In this document: piece after piece, positions 52,564 to 62,700 of the stretch
How the letters are laid out: every line of letters begins with the position of its first letter
Position numbering within the stretch: the first letter of the stretch is position 1
Assembly: GCA_030430495.1 (NCBI GenBank)
Contig: JAUIKM010000021.1
Coordinates: 1-64,000 of the forward strand
From: a bacterium
GTDB taxonomy: Bacteria > Bacteroidota > Ignavibacteria > Kapaibacteriales > UBA7675
Reading direction: 5' to 3'
DNA: 64,000 bases
Notes under the pieces: generated by a model
Told to the model about the DNA's origin: nothing
The model's database searches: none
The model's input: only the letters and a program-made list of their open reading frames with translations
Position numbers and translations under genes: made by a program

Positions 52564-53037
52564 ATTGAAACATGTGGAATGTGATGTTTAATTCAGCCGG
52601 GTCTTTGCAATATCGCAAGAGTTTTCAGATTTTCCAACGACAGTCTGACTGGTCGTTTGCCAGCGTAAACATTCGTTTCAGGCAATTGTTTTATACTTTC
52701 GGCGGTCGACGGCAAACTGGCAGTTCACCGATGGTGGACCTGAATGTATTAATGGTCAATCTGGTTCTATCTCCGGTTCCACCGGTTTGGATGAGCTGTT
52801 ATCGATTGTCGAAAATGCCGTAAACTAATTTGCCTTTTACCGTCCAGATTGTTTTTCAGACACCGACTACGCACCGCGTGTCCCACCACTCGGCAAAACT
52901 GGATGCTTTAATATCAAAATACACATTGTCGGGATTGTGCAGGCCGGTTTGTCTTGTGCTCGCCCTTCAAATTTAACGTCACCCTGAACGCTGCACGACA
53001 TGGTTGTGCCGGCCGACCCTCTTTGATGATAGCCGCA
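52564..53037. other. Non-coding stretch
   Basis: No supported gene; short frames have no domain. Contains the upstream region of the barrel gene. Confidence 0.35.
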
Positions 53038-53560
53038 TTATTTGTCCAATGGAATATATCTTTCTTTGATGATGTTAAAATGATGAATTTGATGACCCGC
53101 AACAGTCAATCCAATTGTGTAGAGCGGCATGACGTAGTCAGTGAATACACAGTCCATTCCGAGAATTTCCCTGTTAAAGGACTCAAACATCAGGATTGTT
53201 GATTGGCGCGTTATTCGCAATTCACGTAACAACTGCTCAATTGACAATTCATCTGCATTCGAATTTGCACCCATTACTTCCTGGTTGAGCGCAGCCGGAA
53301 TAGATCCTTCGTTGCGGGCAAATATCAATGCATCATAACACCAGATTCTTTCCCAATCTATCAGATGTTGAAAGATTTTATTGATACTCCATTTACCGCT
53401 GTCATATGTTCTTAAACCGATTCGTTTTAACTGGTCAATATCTAAAGCATCTATGTTTTCTATGCTTGAAGCAAAAGCCTCCTTCAGCGTAACATTGCCG
53501 GTCAGTTCAAAAACATATTCTAAAAGAATTGGGGTATTTTTTTACTTCTTCTTGTTCCAC
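53038..53560 (-). pseudogene. DinB-family protein gene with a single frameshift
   Basis: On the minus strand a GTG at 53560 behind AAGGAG opens with EQEEVKKYP. After a run of C the frame must shift by one base to continue as ILLEYVFELTGNVTLKEAFA, through RTYDSGKWSINKIFQHLIDW and DALIFARNEGS, to the normal end AGHQIHHFNIIKERYIP at 53038. Total length 523 bp equals 174 codons plus one base, exactly one insertion (TACCCC where TACCC is expected). The complete product is a DinB_2/DUF664 four-helix protein with His ligands in HLIDW and AGHQIHH. Either a recent pseudogene or a base-call error. Confidence 0.7.
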
Positions 53561-54086
53561 AACTGCTTACTCCTTAGCATCACATGAAAATTGTGAATCA
53601 GCGCAGAGTTGCGCTCGATATCGGAAATTCCTCTCATTTTCCGTTGAATTGCTCCCGGCAGTCATGTCGGCAAATGTAAACATATCCAAAGCACTCTTAC
53701 TTGCCAATTCATTTGCCTATGCTGCACTGTAACCTGCATCGGTGTTCATTCTTGCTCCTGAGGTTCAAACCAACCATTGTTGTTGAAATATTTTTTCCAT
53801 CCGGGGATTTCGAAACTCTGTACTCTGCAACACCCGCCGCAATATGGTCTGCATTCATGTGGCTCACAACGCTTCGTATCGCCGATCCCGCCGCATTGGA
53901 ATGGAGCATCGGTCCGATGTGTTGTCGCTTTGAGCCGCCTCTTACAGAGCTCGGCTCAGGCTTGCATGATTTTTTTGTTCGTCATGGAGGGCACGGTATT
54001 TTGGCATCAGTACCAACTTTTGTAAAATTGTTTGGTATGTCCGGGTAGTTGCCTAATTGTTCCATTAATCAGCTGTGAAAAACATC
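53561..54086. other. Non-coding stretch
   Basis: A 115-codon + strand frame covers part of it but shows no domain, no ribosome-binding site and an unlikely amino-acid composition, so it is not called. Nothing else found. Confidence 0.35.
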
Positions 54087-54824
54087 ATGCGGTATAAAAT
54101 CATTGGCGTCTTATTGTCACTCACGATTTTAATCAGTTGTTCGGATGACGACACGACCGGGCCGGGCACTTCAACCAATGTGGCGATCCGGGTCGTGATG
54201 CCGTCGCCGGTCGTGCGTGCTGCTGCCATGCAAGGTAAAGGGCCGGGAGATGTCATTCTCAATGGTGGCGGGATCGACTCGATCAGTGTTGACCGAGTGC
54301 GCCTTCTGATTTCGCGCATCAAACTCACCGGCGTCTTTCTTGGCGACTCGACGAATTTCAATGAACCCGATATCAAGACCGAACCGGTCGTTCTGACGGT
54401 CGACACAACGACGGGCGGCCAGCCCCTGCTCGAAGCCACGATTCCCCCCGGCGACTACGAAAAAATCAAGTTTGAATTCCATCGCTTCAGCACAAGCGAA
54501 CTCAGCGACTATGCCAGCGATCCGACGTTCAGCGACTTTGCCACGTCGGATCGCAAGTCGTCGATCATGGAAGGCCGCATTTACTGCGACGGAGTCGCTG
54601 AACCCTTCGTATTTTCAGGTGATGCCACGGCCAATCTCTCGGTATTTTTTGACTCGGACGTTCAGGTTGACGAGGTCGACATCAGCGAGCTCATTCTGGA
54701 GTTTGATCCTTCAACCTTGTTTGTGGATAGCAAGTCCGGCGATCTTATCGATCCGCGCGAAAGCAAAAACGAGAATGACATAGAGAAAAATCTCAAGGAC
54801 GCAATTCACGCTTACAAGCGCTGA
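54087..54824 (+). CDS. DUF4382-like lipoprotein
   Basis: A 245-residue protein from ATG 54087 with a lipoprotein signal (MRYKIIGVLLSLTILISC, Cys near residue 18) and a Ser/Asp/Gly linker. The mature part is beta-rich with DSISVDRVRLLISRIKLTG and LLEATIPPGDYEKIKFEFHRF, a pattern like DUF4382/carbohydrate-binding-like exported domains of Bacteroidota. The GTG at 54075, four codons upstream, is another possible start. A stable hairpin after the stop suggests a single-gene transcript. Function unknown. Confidence 0.65.
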   Translation: MRYKIIGVLLSLTILISCSDDDTTGPGTSTNVAIRVVMPSPVVRAAAMQGKGPGDVILNGGGIDSISVDRVRLLISRIKLTGVFLGDSTNFNEPDIKTEPVVLTVDTTTGGQPLLEATIPPGDYEKIKFEFHRFSTSELSDYASDPTFSDFATSDRKSSIMEGRIYCDGVAEPFVFSGDATANLSVFFDSDVQVDEVDISELILEFDPSTLFVDSKSGDLIDPRESKNENDIEKNLKDAIHAYKR

Positions 54825-54846
54825 GTGCGATTCAGAATAATCATGC

Positions 54847-54880
54847 AACGCACCTTTCACACCATGGTGGAAGGTGCGTT
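54847..54880 (+). terminator. Rho-independent-type terminator of the lipoprotein gene
   Basis: AACGCACCTT (54847-54856) pairs with AAGGTGCGTT (54871-54880), and the loop contains the inner palindrome CACCATGGTG. TTGTTGTTTAA follows, a T-rich tail, 22 bp after the stop codon. Confidence 0.75.
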
Positions 54881-55312
54881 TGTTGTTTAAAGGACAAAAT
54901 TTGTGTCAGGGTTTTCTGGCCCAAAGGTAGGCTTCGGCGTGGCGCCGGCAGCCGTCGCGGTTTTCAACCCGGGGGCAAAGGGAATTGCCGTGAGTCAGAT
55001 ATTCGCGATCATTAAGTGCCGACTGATCATATCTTATTGAATCAAATCGTAGGCTCGGCCTTCGATTGAGCAATGAGAAGCACCTGTGTTTTTATTGAAG
55101 TCCCGGATTCTCCCTCGCCGTCATTGTTGTTGCGCGTCGATCTCTCCGCTTCAGACAGCCGTACGTAGTGCATTCACCCGTGTCGCCAGGATCAGAGAGC
55201 CAGATTTGTGAGTACACGCAACAAGCCCTTCAGTCTACCCGTACAGCGCCATTTCTCTGATTTCGCGGCCCCTGGGCGCATTCTGACCTCCGGCAAACCA
55301 CATGATTGCAAC
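54881..55312. other. Non-coding stretch upstream of the serine hydrolase
   Basis: No supported gene or repeat. The frame of the next gene is open from 55208, but the part before 55313 does not look like coding sequence. Confidence 0.35.
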
Positions 55313-56803
55313 GTGAAAATTACTCTTTGCCTCCTGACGATTCTGTTCGCCGGTGCTGCCGCATCTGCTCAGATCGATCATTCAAGCATTCTGTTCCAGA
55401 CGCTGAAAACCAATGACAGCCTCCTGTTCAACCTCGGCTTCAATACATGCGATCTGACGCAATTCGAAACGTTGTTGGCCGACGATTTTGAGTTTTACCA
55501 CGATGAGGCCGGAATCACTGCTTCAAAGATGGACTTTATACGGCAGGTCGAAGAGAATATTTGCAGGGCCGAATTTAGTCCGGAGAGAAGACTGGTGGAA
55601 GGTACCCTGGAAGTGTACGCCTTGCGCAACAAGGGCGAGCTCTACGGAGCGCTGCAGACCGGCAGGCATGAGTTCTATACACTTGAGCAAGGTGAATCGA
55701 AGCGTCTTACAAGTGTTGCCCGGTTCACCCACATCTGGCTCGTTGAGGATGGCGTCTGGAAGTTGAGTCGTGTCTACAGCTATGACCACCAGAAAATTCA
55801 GGCTGTCGCGGAAACAGATAAAGAGTCGTTGTTTAAAAACAGAACAGAAACGGAACAGTGGCTTCGGAGCCTGAATGTGCCGGCTCTGGGCATAGGATAC
55901 ATCCAGGATGGAAAAATTCGGGAAGTCGCGATGTACGGTGAACTTGAGGCCGGGAAACCGGCTCCCACGGATGCCATTTTTAACGTTGCTTCACTGACCA
56001 AGCCGGTAACAGCATTGGTTGCGCTCAAACTTGTAAATGCCGGCAGGTGGGATCTCGACGCCCCGCTGTCGCAGTTCTGGACGGATCCGGACGTAGCCGC
56101 AGACGACAGATGCAACTTGTTGACAACCCGGCATGTGCTCAGTCATCAGTCGGGTTTTCCCAATTGGCGTTATCAAAACCCCGACGGCAAACTTGCGTTT
56201 GAGTTCGATCCCGGTGCAGGATATCAGTATTCCGGCGAAGGCTTTGAGTACCTGAGACGGGCGCTGGAACAAAAGTTTAATACAACGTTGGATCAGCTCG
56301 CTTCCGAACTGATATTGAAGCCTCTGCAGATGCATGACACGCATTTTTTCTGGAGCAATGACATTGACGATTCGCGGTTTGCCAGGTGGCATGACAAGGC
56401 GGGTGAAGTCTATGAAACGTACAAAAACAGCTCGGCAAATGCGGCCGACGATCTGCTGACGACCGTGGAAGACTACTGCCGGTTTCTGATTCACGTGTTG
56501 GATGGCGCCGGTCTGTCGAATGAATTATACGGCGAAATGGTGTCGGATCAGACGCGTGTTAAACACAGTCAGTACTTCGGACTGGGTTGGCTGGTTGACG
56601 AGAATATCGGTCCGGATGCGTATGCCATTACACATGGCGGCGATGACCGGGGCGTGCATACGATTGTGTTTATCCTGCCGAAATCGCATCAGGGACTTGT
56701 GATTTTTACCAATGGCGACAATGGAACCGAGACATACATCGATGTTATTCAGCATTACTTAGGCGAACTTGGACAGGGAATCATAGATGTAGAAACCAGG
56801 TGA
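55313..56803 (+). CDS. Exported NTF2-like plus beta-lactamase-type serine hydrolase
   Basis: A 496-residue protein from GTG 55313, which gives a signal peptide (KITLCLLTILFAGAAASAQ). Residues of about 25-165 are an NTF2/SnoaL-like (DUF4440) domain (FETLLADDFEFYHDEAG ... HIWLVEDGVWKLSRVYSYDH). Residues of about 180-490 are a class C beta-lactamase/DD-peptidase-like domain with S-x-x-K in NVASLTKPVTAL, Tyr in QYSGEGFEYL and HGG in ITHGGDDRG. Such enzymes hydrolyse peptides, esters or lactams; the true substrate is unknown. In-frame codons from 55208 would add 35 residues before the signal peptide and are not preferred. Confidence 0.82.
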   Translation: MKITLCLLTILFAGAAASAQIDHSSILFQTLKTNDSLLFNLGFNTCDLTQFETLLADDFEFYHDEAGITASKMDFIRQVEENICRAEFSPERRLVEGTLEVYALRNKGELYGALQTGRHEFYTLEQGESKRLTSVARFTHIWLVEDGVWKLSRVYSYDHQKIQAVAETDKESLFKNRTETEQWLRSLNVPALGIGYIQDGKIREVAMYGELEAGKPAPTDAIFNVASLTKPVTALVALKLVNAGRWDLDAPLSQFWTDPDVAADDRCNLLTTRHVLSHQSGFPNWRYQNPDGKLAFEFDPGAGYQYSGEGFEYLRRALEQKFNTTLDQLASELILKPLQMHDTHFFWSNDIDDSRFARWHDKAGEVYETYKNSSANAADDLLTTVEDYCRFLIHVLDGAGLSNELYGEMVSDQTRVKHSQYFGLGWLVDENIGPDAYAITHGGDDRGVHTIVFILPKSHQGLVIFTNGDNGTETYIDVIQHYLGELGQGIIDVETR

Positions 56804-56901
56804 ACCTGCTTGTCATCGTGTGCAGTGCCAAGTTTAAAGCATGGCTCCGGCCGGAAGTATCTCCCCCGGCCGAAGCAGCTTAAACAGCCGATGTCGGACG
56901 T

Positions 56902-57483
56902 TTATTGCGGTACGCCGGTGGCGCTGCTGGATTGCAGTGTGAACGTCTCGCCTCCTTTGGAGAACGTTACCGGGTCGTCCAGTTCCGTATCCCAGTTGCT
57001 CGTAACCGGGAATTCAGTGGCGTCGTGCTGAAGCACCCATGCCGTCGGTTCATCCGCCGTCCACACATTACCTTCGGAATCAGTAAACTTGAGGTGAAGG
57101 TAAACAGTTGCATCCGCGGGGAAAAACGGGTCGCCGTCCGCACTCTGCGAGGTCAGCTCGACGTAGGAACTGTAGTCTTCGTCCAGCGAAAACGTTCCAT
57201 TGTCCAGTTCTTCAATGTAAAAACCGTCGATTTCGCCATGGTAGACATCAGCACTGATTTCAGTGGTACCCCCGCTGTAGTTCAGGCCGCCATTGCACGA
57301 AAATTCAACTCCGTCGAGGAGCAAAGACGAGCACGTCATTTCTACCTCATAGGGGTCGGATTGCGACGGCGGCGGTTCGGGGTTGTCTGCGATACCTTGG
57401 GTATAATTACCGATTAGCAAGGCCAGAACCAACACGGCCGGCAGGGCTATTACGATAAGTGTATTGCGTTTTTTCCGTGACAT
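56902..57483 (-). CDS. Membrane-anchored exported protein of unknown function
   Basis: A 193-residue protein from ATG 57483, behind AGGATTATT. One N-terminal hydrophobic segment (RNTLIVIALPAVLVLALLIGNY) acts as anchor or signal, followed by a Pro-rich linker and a beta-rich domain with two Cys in C-x11-C spacing (MTCSSLLLDGVEFSCNGG). Many Asp, Glu and Thr. No family recognised. The longer frame to 57795 carries no plausible N-terminal domain. Convergent with the serine hydrolase. Confidence 0.6.
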   Translation of the reverse strand: MSRKKRNTLIVIALPAVLVLALLIGNYTQGIADNPEPPPSQSDPYEVEMTCSSLLLDGVEFSCNGGLNYSGGTTEISADVYHGEIDGFYIEELDNGTFSLDEDYSSYVELTSQSADGDPFFPADATVYLHLKFTDSEGNVWTADEPTAWVLQHDATEFPVTSNWDTELDDPVTFSKGGETFTLQSSSATGVPQ

Positions 57484-58222
57484 AATAATCCTGTAAAAGT
57501 GTGTTAAACATATGTGACAGTGTATTCCGCCGCAGCGGAATCCCGGAGCGGCAGTGATTCCGGGTCGAAAGTCCCGCAGTCGCTTAATGCACGTCTGCAT
57601 GTTCAGTGAGCTGTGGAACAAGGCAGTGGTCAACTTCTTCAAACATGGCAGGTCGATGCAGGCCGATTTCGATCGTCGTGAGTTGTGGGCCGGCACACGA
57701 CGAACCGATGAATCTCTATCTTTCTGATCGACTATACCTGTAAATTCCTTTTGTGTTTGAACAAAGCTGGAATTCCAACGCTTACCGTATCCCAATATTC
57801 ATGCCAGTTATTCTGTTGTCGCCGCTTTGTTGCGACGACATCAAGTATGATTGAGCCGGATGTCTCTGTAACTTTTTGTTTTGCAACGTATTGCAGGGGA
57901 AGTGCCTCTAAGTGTGAACTCGTTCCCCGGTTCGCAATTTGCGCCCTGCGCCCGGCGTAGGTTCATTTTTGCTTCAGCATGTGACAATTTTTCGACTTGA
58001 TTGATTCATGCGGAAGCATTATTCTGGGCCGTTTCTATCACGGAACGCTCGCGTCACCCTCTAAAATTTCTCAATTATTGCCCTTTTGGCGGCTCAACTG
58101 ACTATGGCTGCATTCTGAAACAACATAGATCTTGTGTCGGTGAAAATTCGTCACCACGACGAATTATCGTCTCGTGTTTCATTATGCATTGATAGCCTGG
58201 ACAACGTGGGATATCATCCGCC
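57484..58222. other. Non-coding stretch upstream of the sigma-54 activator
   Basis: No supported gene over about 0.74 kb. TGGCAGGTCGATGCA at 57646 looks like a sigma-54 promoter but has the wrong GG-GC spacing. Nothing else found. Confidence 0.35.
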
Positions 58223-59755
58223 ATGGACCGCACCAAACAAATTAATGGGATATTCCCGGTGAAAAACACACTCATACAGGGGCTGACCTGCCTGCTGTCA
58301 ACAAATGACCTGCAACCACTCATCGAGTACCTGTCGGAATTGACTGAGTCGGAGGTTGTTCAGATACGCATTCCCGGCAATAAGGTGGGCTGGTTTCCTC
58401 TCGCGGACATTCTCAAGGCTTCAGCGACCGAGACAGCTGAACTCCAATATGACTCCTTCAGCCGCGCCGTTGCCACCGGTGTTATGGCCTCCGGCAAACC
58501 GGTAGATGTACCTGACGTTTCAGTGCTGACAGATCGCTCGGAGAGTCTTGATCAAAACGCACTCAAGTCATTCGCATGTTACCCCCTGACAGCCCGGCAG
58601 GAAGTCGTTGGCGTGTTGTTTATTGCTTCACGCAACTATCGTTCAGCTTTGAGCGCTGAGCTTGTTCAAACTCTGGAGCAGGTGGCGCATGCACTGGCGG
58701 CGATAGTGCTGCGCGAACATTGGTACGAGGAGTTGTTAAATAAAGGCGTCGAAACCAACAAGAGTGTCCAGTACGGTGTAGTTACCGGAGACGAATACAT
58801 GCGGCACGTCTTGAGCATGTTGCCGCGATACGCCCAGACAAATGCCCCGGTATTGGTACTGGGAGAAACAGGGACCGGCAAAGAACGGATTGCCGCAGCG
58901 TTGCACTCGCTCAGCCGTCGCAACGACAAACCTTTTGTCAAGGTGCACTGCGGTGCGATCAGCGAGTCTCTGATCGAAAGTGAGTTGTTCGGCCACGAAA
59001 AAGGCGCTTTTACCGGCGCGGTGCGTACAACCGATGGATGCTTTGGGCTGGCCGACGGCGGCACAATTTTCCTCGATGAGATCAATACCGCATCACCGGA
59101 AGTACAGGTAAAGCTGTTGCGTGTACTTGAGTCGGGCGAGATAACGCGCGTCGGCAGTTCCCGGTCGCGGACAACAAATGTCCGCATTGTTGTGGCCGGC
59201 AACCAGGATCTGCAGGAAATGGTGAATCGCGGTACTTTCCGCAAGGATTTGTACTACAGGCTCAAAGTACTGGAAATCTATCTGCCGCCATTGCGCGAAC
59301 GTCCGGGCGACATACCTTTGCTGGCGCGATACTTTCTGGACCACTACACCATGCTGCACGAAAAGCATATCAGCGGCTATAGCCGCGAAGCACTGTGCTG
59401 TCTGCAGGAGCAGCACTGGGAAGGCAATATCCGCCAGCTTAAACACCTCGTTGAAGCACTCGTCATTCACGCGGATGCCAATACGATCATCGCCCGCGCA
59501 CACGTTCAACGCATTTTGTCAAGCGGAAGAAAAAACGGCAGCAATGGACGCGCAATTGCTCACGTGCAACCATATGCGCTTTCTTTCAAAGACTTTCGAA
59601 CGAATCACCTCAACTCAGTGGAACGCGAGTTTTTGACTCATCATCTGACGTCGCACGAGTGGTCGGTCGCCGACACGGCACGCGCTCTGGATATGGCGCG
59701 TTCAACCCTGATTCACAGACTCAAAGTGCTCGAAATCCATAAACCTGAAGTTTGA
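58223..59755 (+). CDS. Sigma-54-dependent transcriptional activator with GAF domain
   Basis: A 510-residue bacterial enhancer-binding protein. Residues of about 20-170 form a GAF-like sensor (ESEVVQIRIPGNKVGWFPL ... YPLTARQEVVGVLFIAS). The AAA+ domain has Walker A GETGTGKE at 214-221, the sigma-54 contact loop GAFTGA at 261-266, Walker B TIFLDEIN and the R-finger region DLYYRLKVLEIYLPPLRER. The C-terminal Fis-type HTH is WSVADTARALDMARSTLIHRLK. No receiver domain, so activation is by ligand binding or protein contact. It ends 30 bp before the kinase-ATPase gene on the same strand, suggesting it controls or is controlled by that protein. Confidence 0.9.
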   Translation: MDRTKQINGIFPVKNTLIQGLTCLLSTNDLQPLIEYLSELTESEVVQIRIPGNKVGWFPLADILKASATETAELQYDSFSRAVATGVMASGKPVDVPDVSVLTDRSESLDQNALKSFACYPLTARQEVVGVLFIASRNYRSALSAELVQTLEQVAHALAAIVLREHWYEELLNKGVETNKSVQYGVVTGDEYMRHVLSMLPRYAQTNAPVLVLGETGTGKERIAAALHSLSRRNDKPFVKVHCGAISESLIESELFGHEKGAFTGAVRTTDGCFGLADGGTIFLDEINTASPEVQVKLLRVLESGEITRVGSSRSRTTNVRIVVAGNQDLQEMVNRGTFRKDLYYRLKVLEIYLPPLRERPGDIPLLARYFLDHYTMLHEKHISGYSREALCCLQEQHWEGNIRQLKHLVEALVIHADANTIIARAHVQRILSSGRKNGSNGRAIAHVQPYALSFKDFRTNHLNSVEREFLTHHLTSHEWSVADTARALDMARSTLIHRLKVLEIHKPEV

Positions 59756-59785
59756 ACCACTTAACTGTCATGGTTGGAGCCGGCT

Positions 59786-62700
59786 ATGAAAACGATACAA
59801 GCCCGGACCGTCTGCGGTCGGTACAAGATTAAACAGCTGTTGGGCCAGGGAGGCATGGGGGTTGTCTACAAGGCGGAAGATACAGTTGAAAGGCGTTGCG
59901 TGGCACTTAAACAACTCAAGCCGAAAGTGACCCCGCATTCCATGCTGATGCAGTTGTTTGAATCACATAGAGCGGCAATAATGCAAGACGAGACATCGGG
60001 GCATCCTGCTGAGTCTTCCGACCTCGGCCGTGAGTTTTTGCACATGGCGGCGCTCTCACATCCCAACCTCATTGAAGTTTACAACTACGAAACTGCGGCA
60101 GATGGAGCCGCCTACCTGGTGATGGAATTTCTGGAAGGGCGTTCACTGCGGCAGATATTGGATGCCGGCCGCGTACGGTGCGCCGCACAGGACACAAACA
60201 GCCCTGCTGTCGACCAATTGCAATGGATAGACTTCGGAATCCAGATGTTGCGCGGTCTGGCATTTCTGCATAACAGGGGTTATGTCCACTGCGATCTTAA
60301 ACCTGCCAATATTTTTGTTCTTGATGGCGACAGCCGCATCAAGATTCTGGATTATGGTCTGATGCAGGAACAATCAAGCGCAGCGGAACACTCACTGGGT
60401 ACACCTGTCTTCGCCGCCCCGGAGCAGTTGTGCCGGGGTATCGCAGATGCGCGGTCAGATTTATATTCGGTCGGCGTCGTACTGTTGGAACTGTGCGGCG
60501 GCATAGATTCGCGGACAATTACAACTGAGCAAAGTATTGCCGGCATCGTGGAGCAGACAGCTGCCGACTACCAATCCACTCTGCCTGTTCGCTTACAACA
60601 CTGGCTGTTGGGTCTGTTGCGCCGCAATCCCGACCGGCGTTGGCAATCCGCCGAAACGGCATTGGCGGCCCTGGTTGAATTGACAGGTCGTCGCGAACAA
60701 TCGGAATCGCCCGCATCCACTCAGAGTTATATTCTGAGCGCCGGCTTGCTGGGGCGCGATGATGAGTTGCGCCGACTTAAACTCATGTTCGACGAACTGC
60801 ACAAATGCAATGGACGGGCGACACTGATTGCCGGAGCGAGCGGAATCGGTAAGTCGCGCCTGATTGACGAGTTTGGCAAATACGTGAAAATCAACGGTGG
60901 CAAATTCGTCGTTGGTCACTATCACGAAAATGCAAATGATCGGTTCACTGCGCCACGCGAGATTCTGCGTGCCCTCCTGCCGATATCACCGTCGGGACTG
61001 ATAGAACAACACAAAAACGAGTTGGCCTTTATCTATCCTGAGTTGGTAAGGGAATATAATCTCCAACCGCACGACATCTACGATGCCTCCGTCAATCCGG
61101 ACCAGGTCTATCACTTGTTTGCAGCCTTTCTTGTCGAATTGTCCGAGGTCGTCAAACAGGCGGTGGTCCTCGTCTTTGAGGATCTGCATTTTCAGCCGGA
61201 ATATCCCCTGTTTAACATACTCCGCGCGGTAAGCGGACGCATGCGAATTTTGGTAGTTGGTACTCTGCGTGACGATGAAGCAGATCCTCGGTTTCTTGAA
61301 TCCTGGAATCACGATGCAATTCTGCTTCAACCTTTTCCGCTCAGCTTCCTGAAGTCCATGGCAGCCGATATCTTTTTCGGCGCAGCTCCGAGTGAACGAC
61401 TGTTAAACGAACTTGAACAGATCACCAGCGGGAATCCTTTTTTCATCGAACAGTTTTTGCTGGAACTGGCGCGCAGGGGATTTATCCGCAAGCGCGACCT
61501 TAAGTGGGAATATCTTGAGCATGGTACGGCCGATATTCAAATGCCGGCAGTTGAAATGCTGCTGGAACGCAGGCTGAGGGGGTTGACCGCTGATGAGACC
61601 CGGTATATGGAGCTACTTTCAGCATGTACCGGAAATACACCTGCCAGATATCTGGCACGGCTTTTTGAAGAGCATGTATTTGCCGACTTACACAAGTCAC
61701 TGTTGCACAAACACCTGATAAGCGCGAGTCAACAAGATCCCAGGCCCTATCACCACTATGTTAAACAGTACTTCTACAGCCGCGTCCAGGATCCGAGAGA
61801 ATTGCATCGCACTTTGGCGGAGCTGTTTGAGCAATTTGCATCGGAAGACATTGCTCTGATCGCTTTTCACTACGCGCGTAGCGGCCGGCGTGATAAACAA
61901 TTACAGTATCTTGAGCCTGCCGCGGAATATGCCCGCACGAACAACAACTATCCGCTGGCTCTTGACTTCTATTCGCGCCTCATTGGACTGCTCCGACCAC
62001 ATTCCCGTATGACGCCGCAACTTGTCCGCGTACTGTTTAACAAAACAATGCTGTCGCAGGGTTTTGGGACCAGCGGCGAATCCGAAGCGGACATTCGCCA
62101 TCTCTTGTCACTTGCCGGGCCGGGCACCAACAGCATGTGTGTGGCAAGATTACATTTGGCGCTGGGGACAATACTGCGCCATCAATCAAGTCACAGAGCC
62201 GCTCTGGCGAGCCTTGAACAGGCGGAAGTTCACAGTCGGGCAGCTGGAGATCGGCTGCTCCTGGCGCAGTGTTATTATGCTGTTGGATCCGTTCTCGGCA
62301 ACCTGGGTCGTCTGCCCGAAGCGCTTGACAAATGTGAACAGGCCGTCGATCTGTACGAGCAAATGCAGATGACGCCGCCGGGAAACATTCTCAGCTTCAT
62401 GGGCGGTATCCACCAGTATACCGGCGATGCGGCTACATCACGAGAGTTTCAATTGAAGTGTCTGCGGATCAGTGAACGACAGGGCGACAAAAGCACCATG
62501 GCAGCGGCGCTGTACTATCTTGGTGAAATCTGCAGTATGAATCTGGAGTTCAGCAGATCACTGAAATACTATGAACGGGCGCTGGAGCTTTCAAGAATGC
62601 TTGGCAACCGCAAGGACAGCGCTCAAATTTTGCACGGTATCGGTCTGACACATTGTGCTGCCAACAGTTATCATCAGGCCCTGAAATACTTGTTGCAAAG

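Noticed and set aside
53701-54048. 115-codon + strand frame
   Set aside because: No ribosome-binding site, no signal or domain, and implausible composition; left as non-coding.
57646-57661. Sigma-54 promoter-like sequence
   Set aside because: GG and GC elements are one base too close for a -24/-12 promoter.
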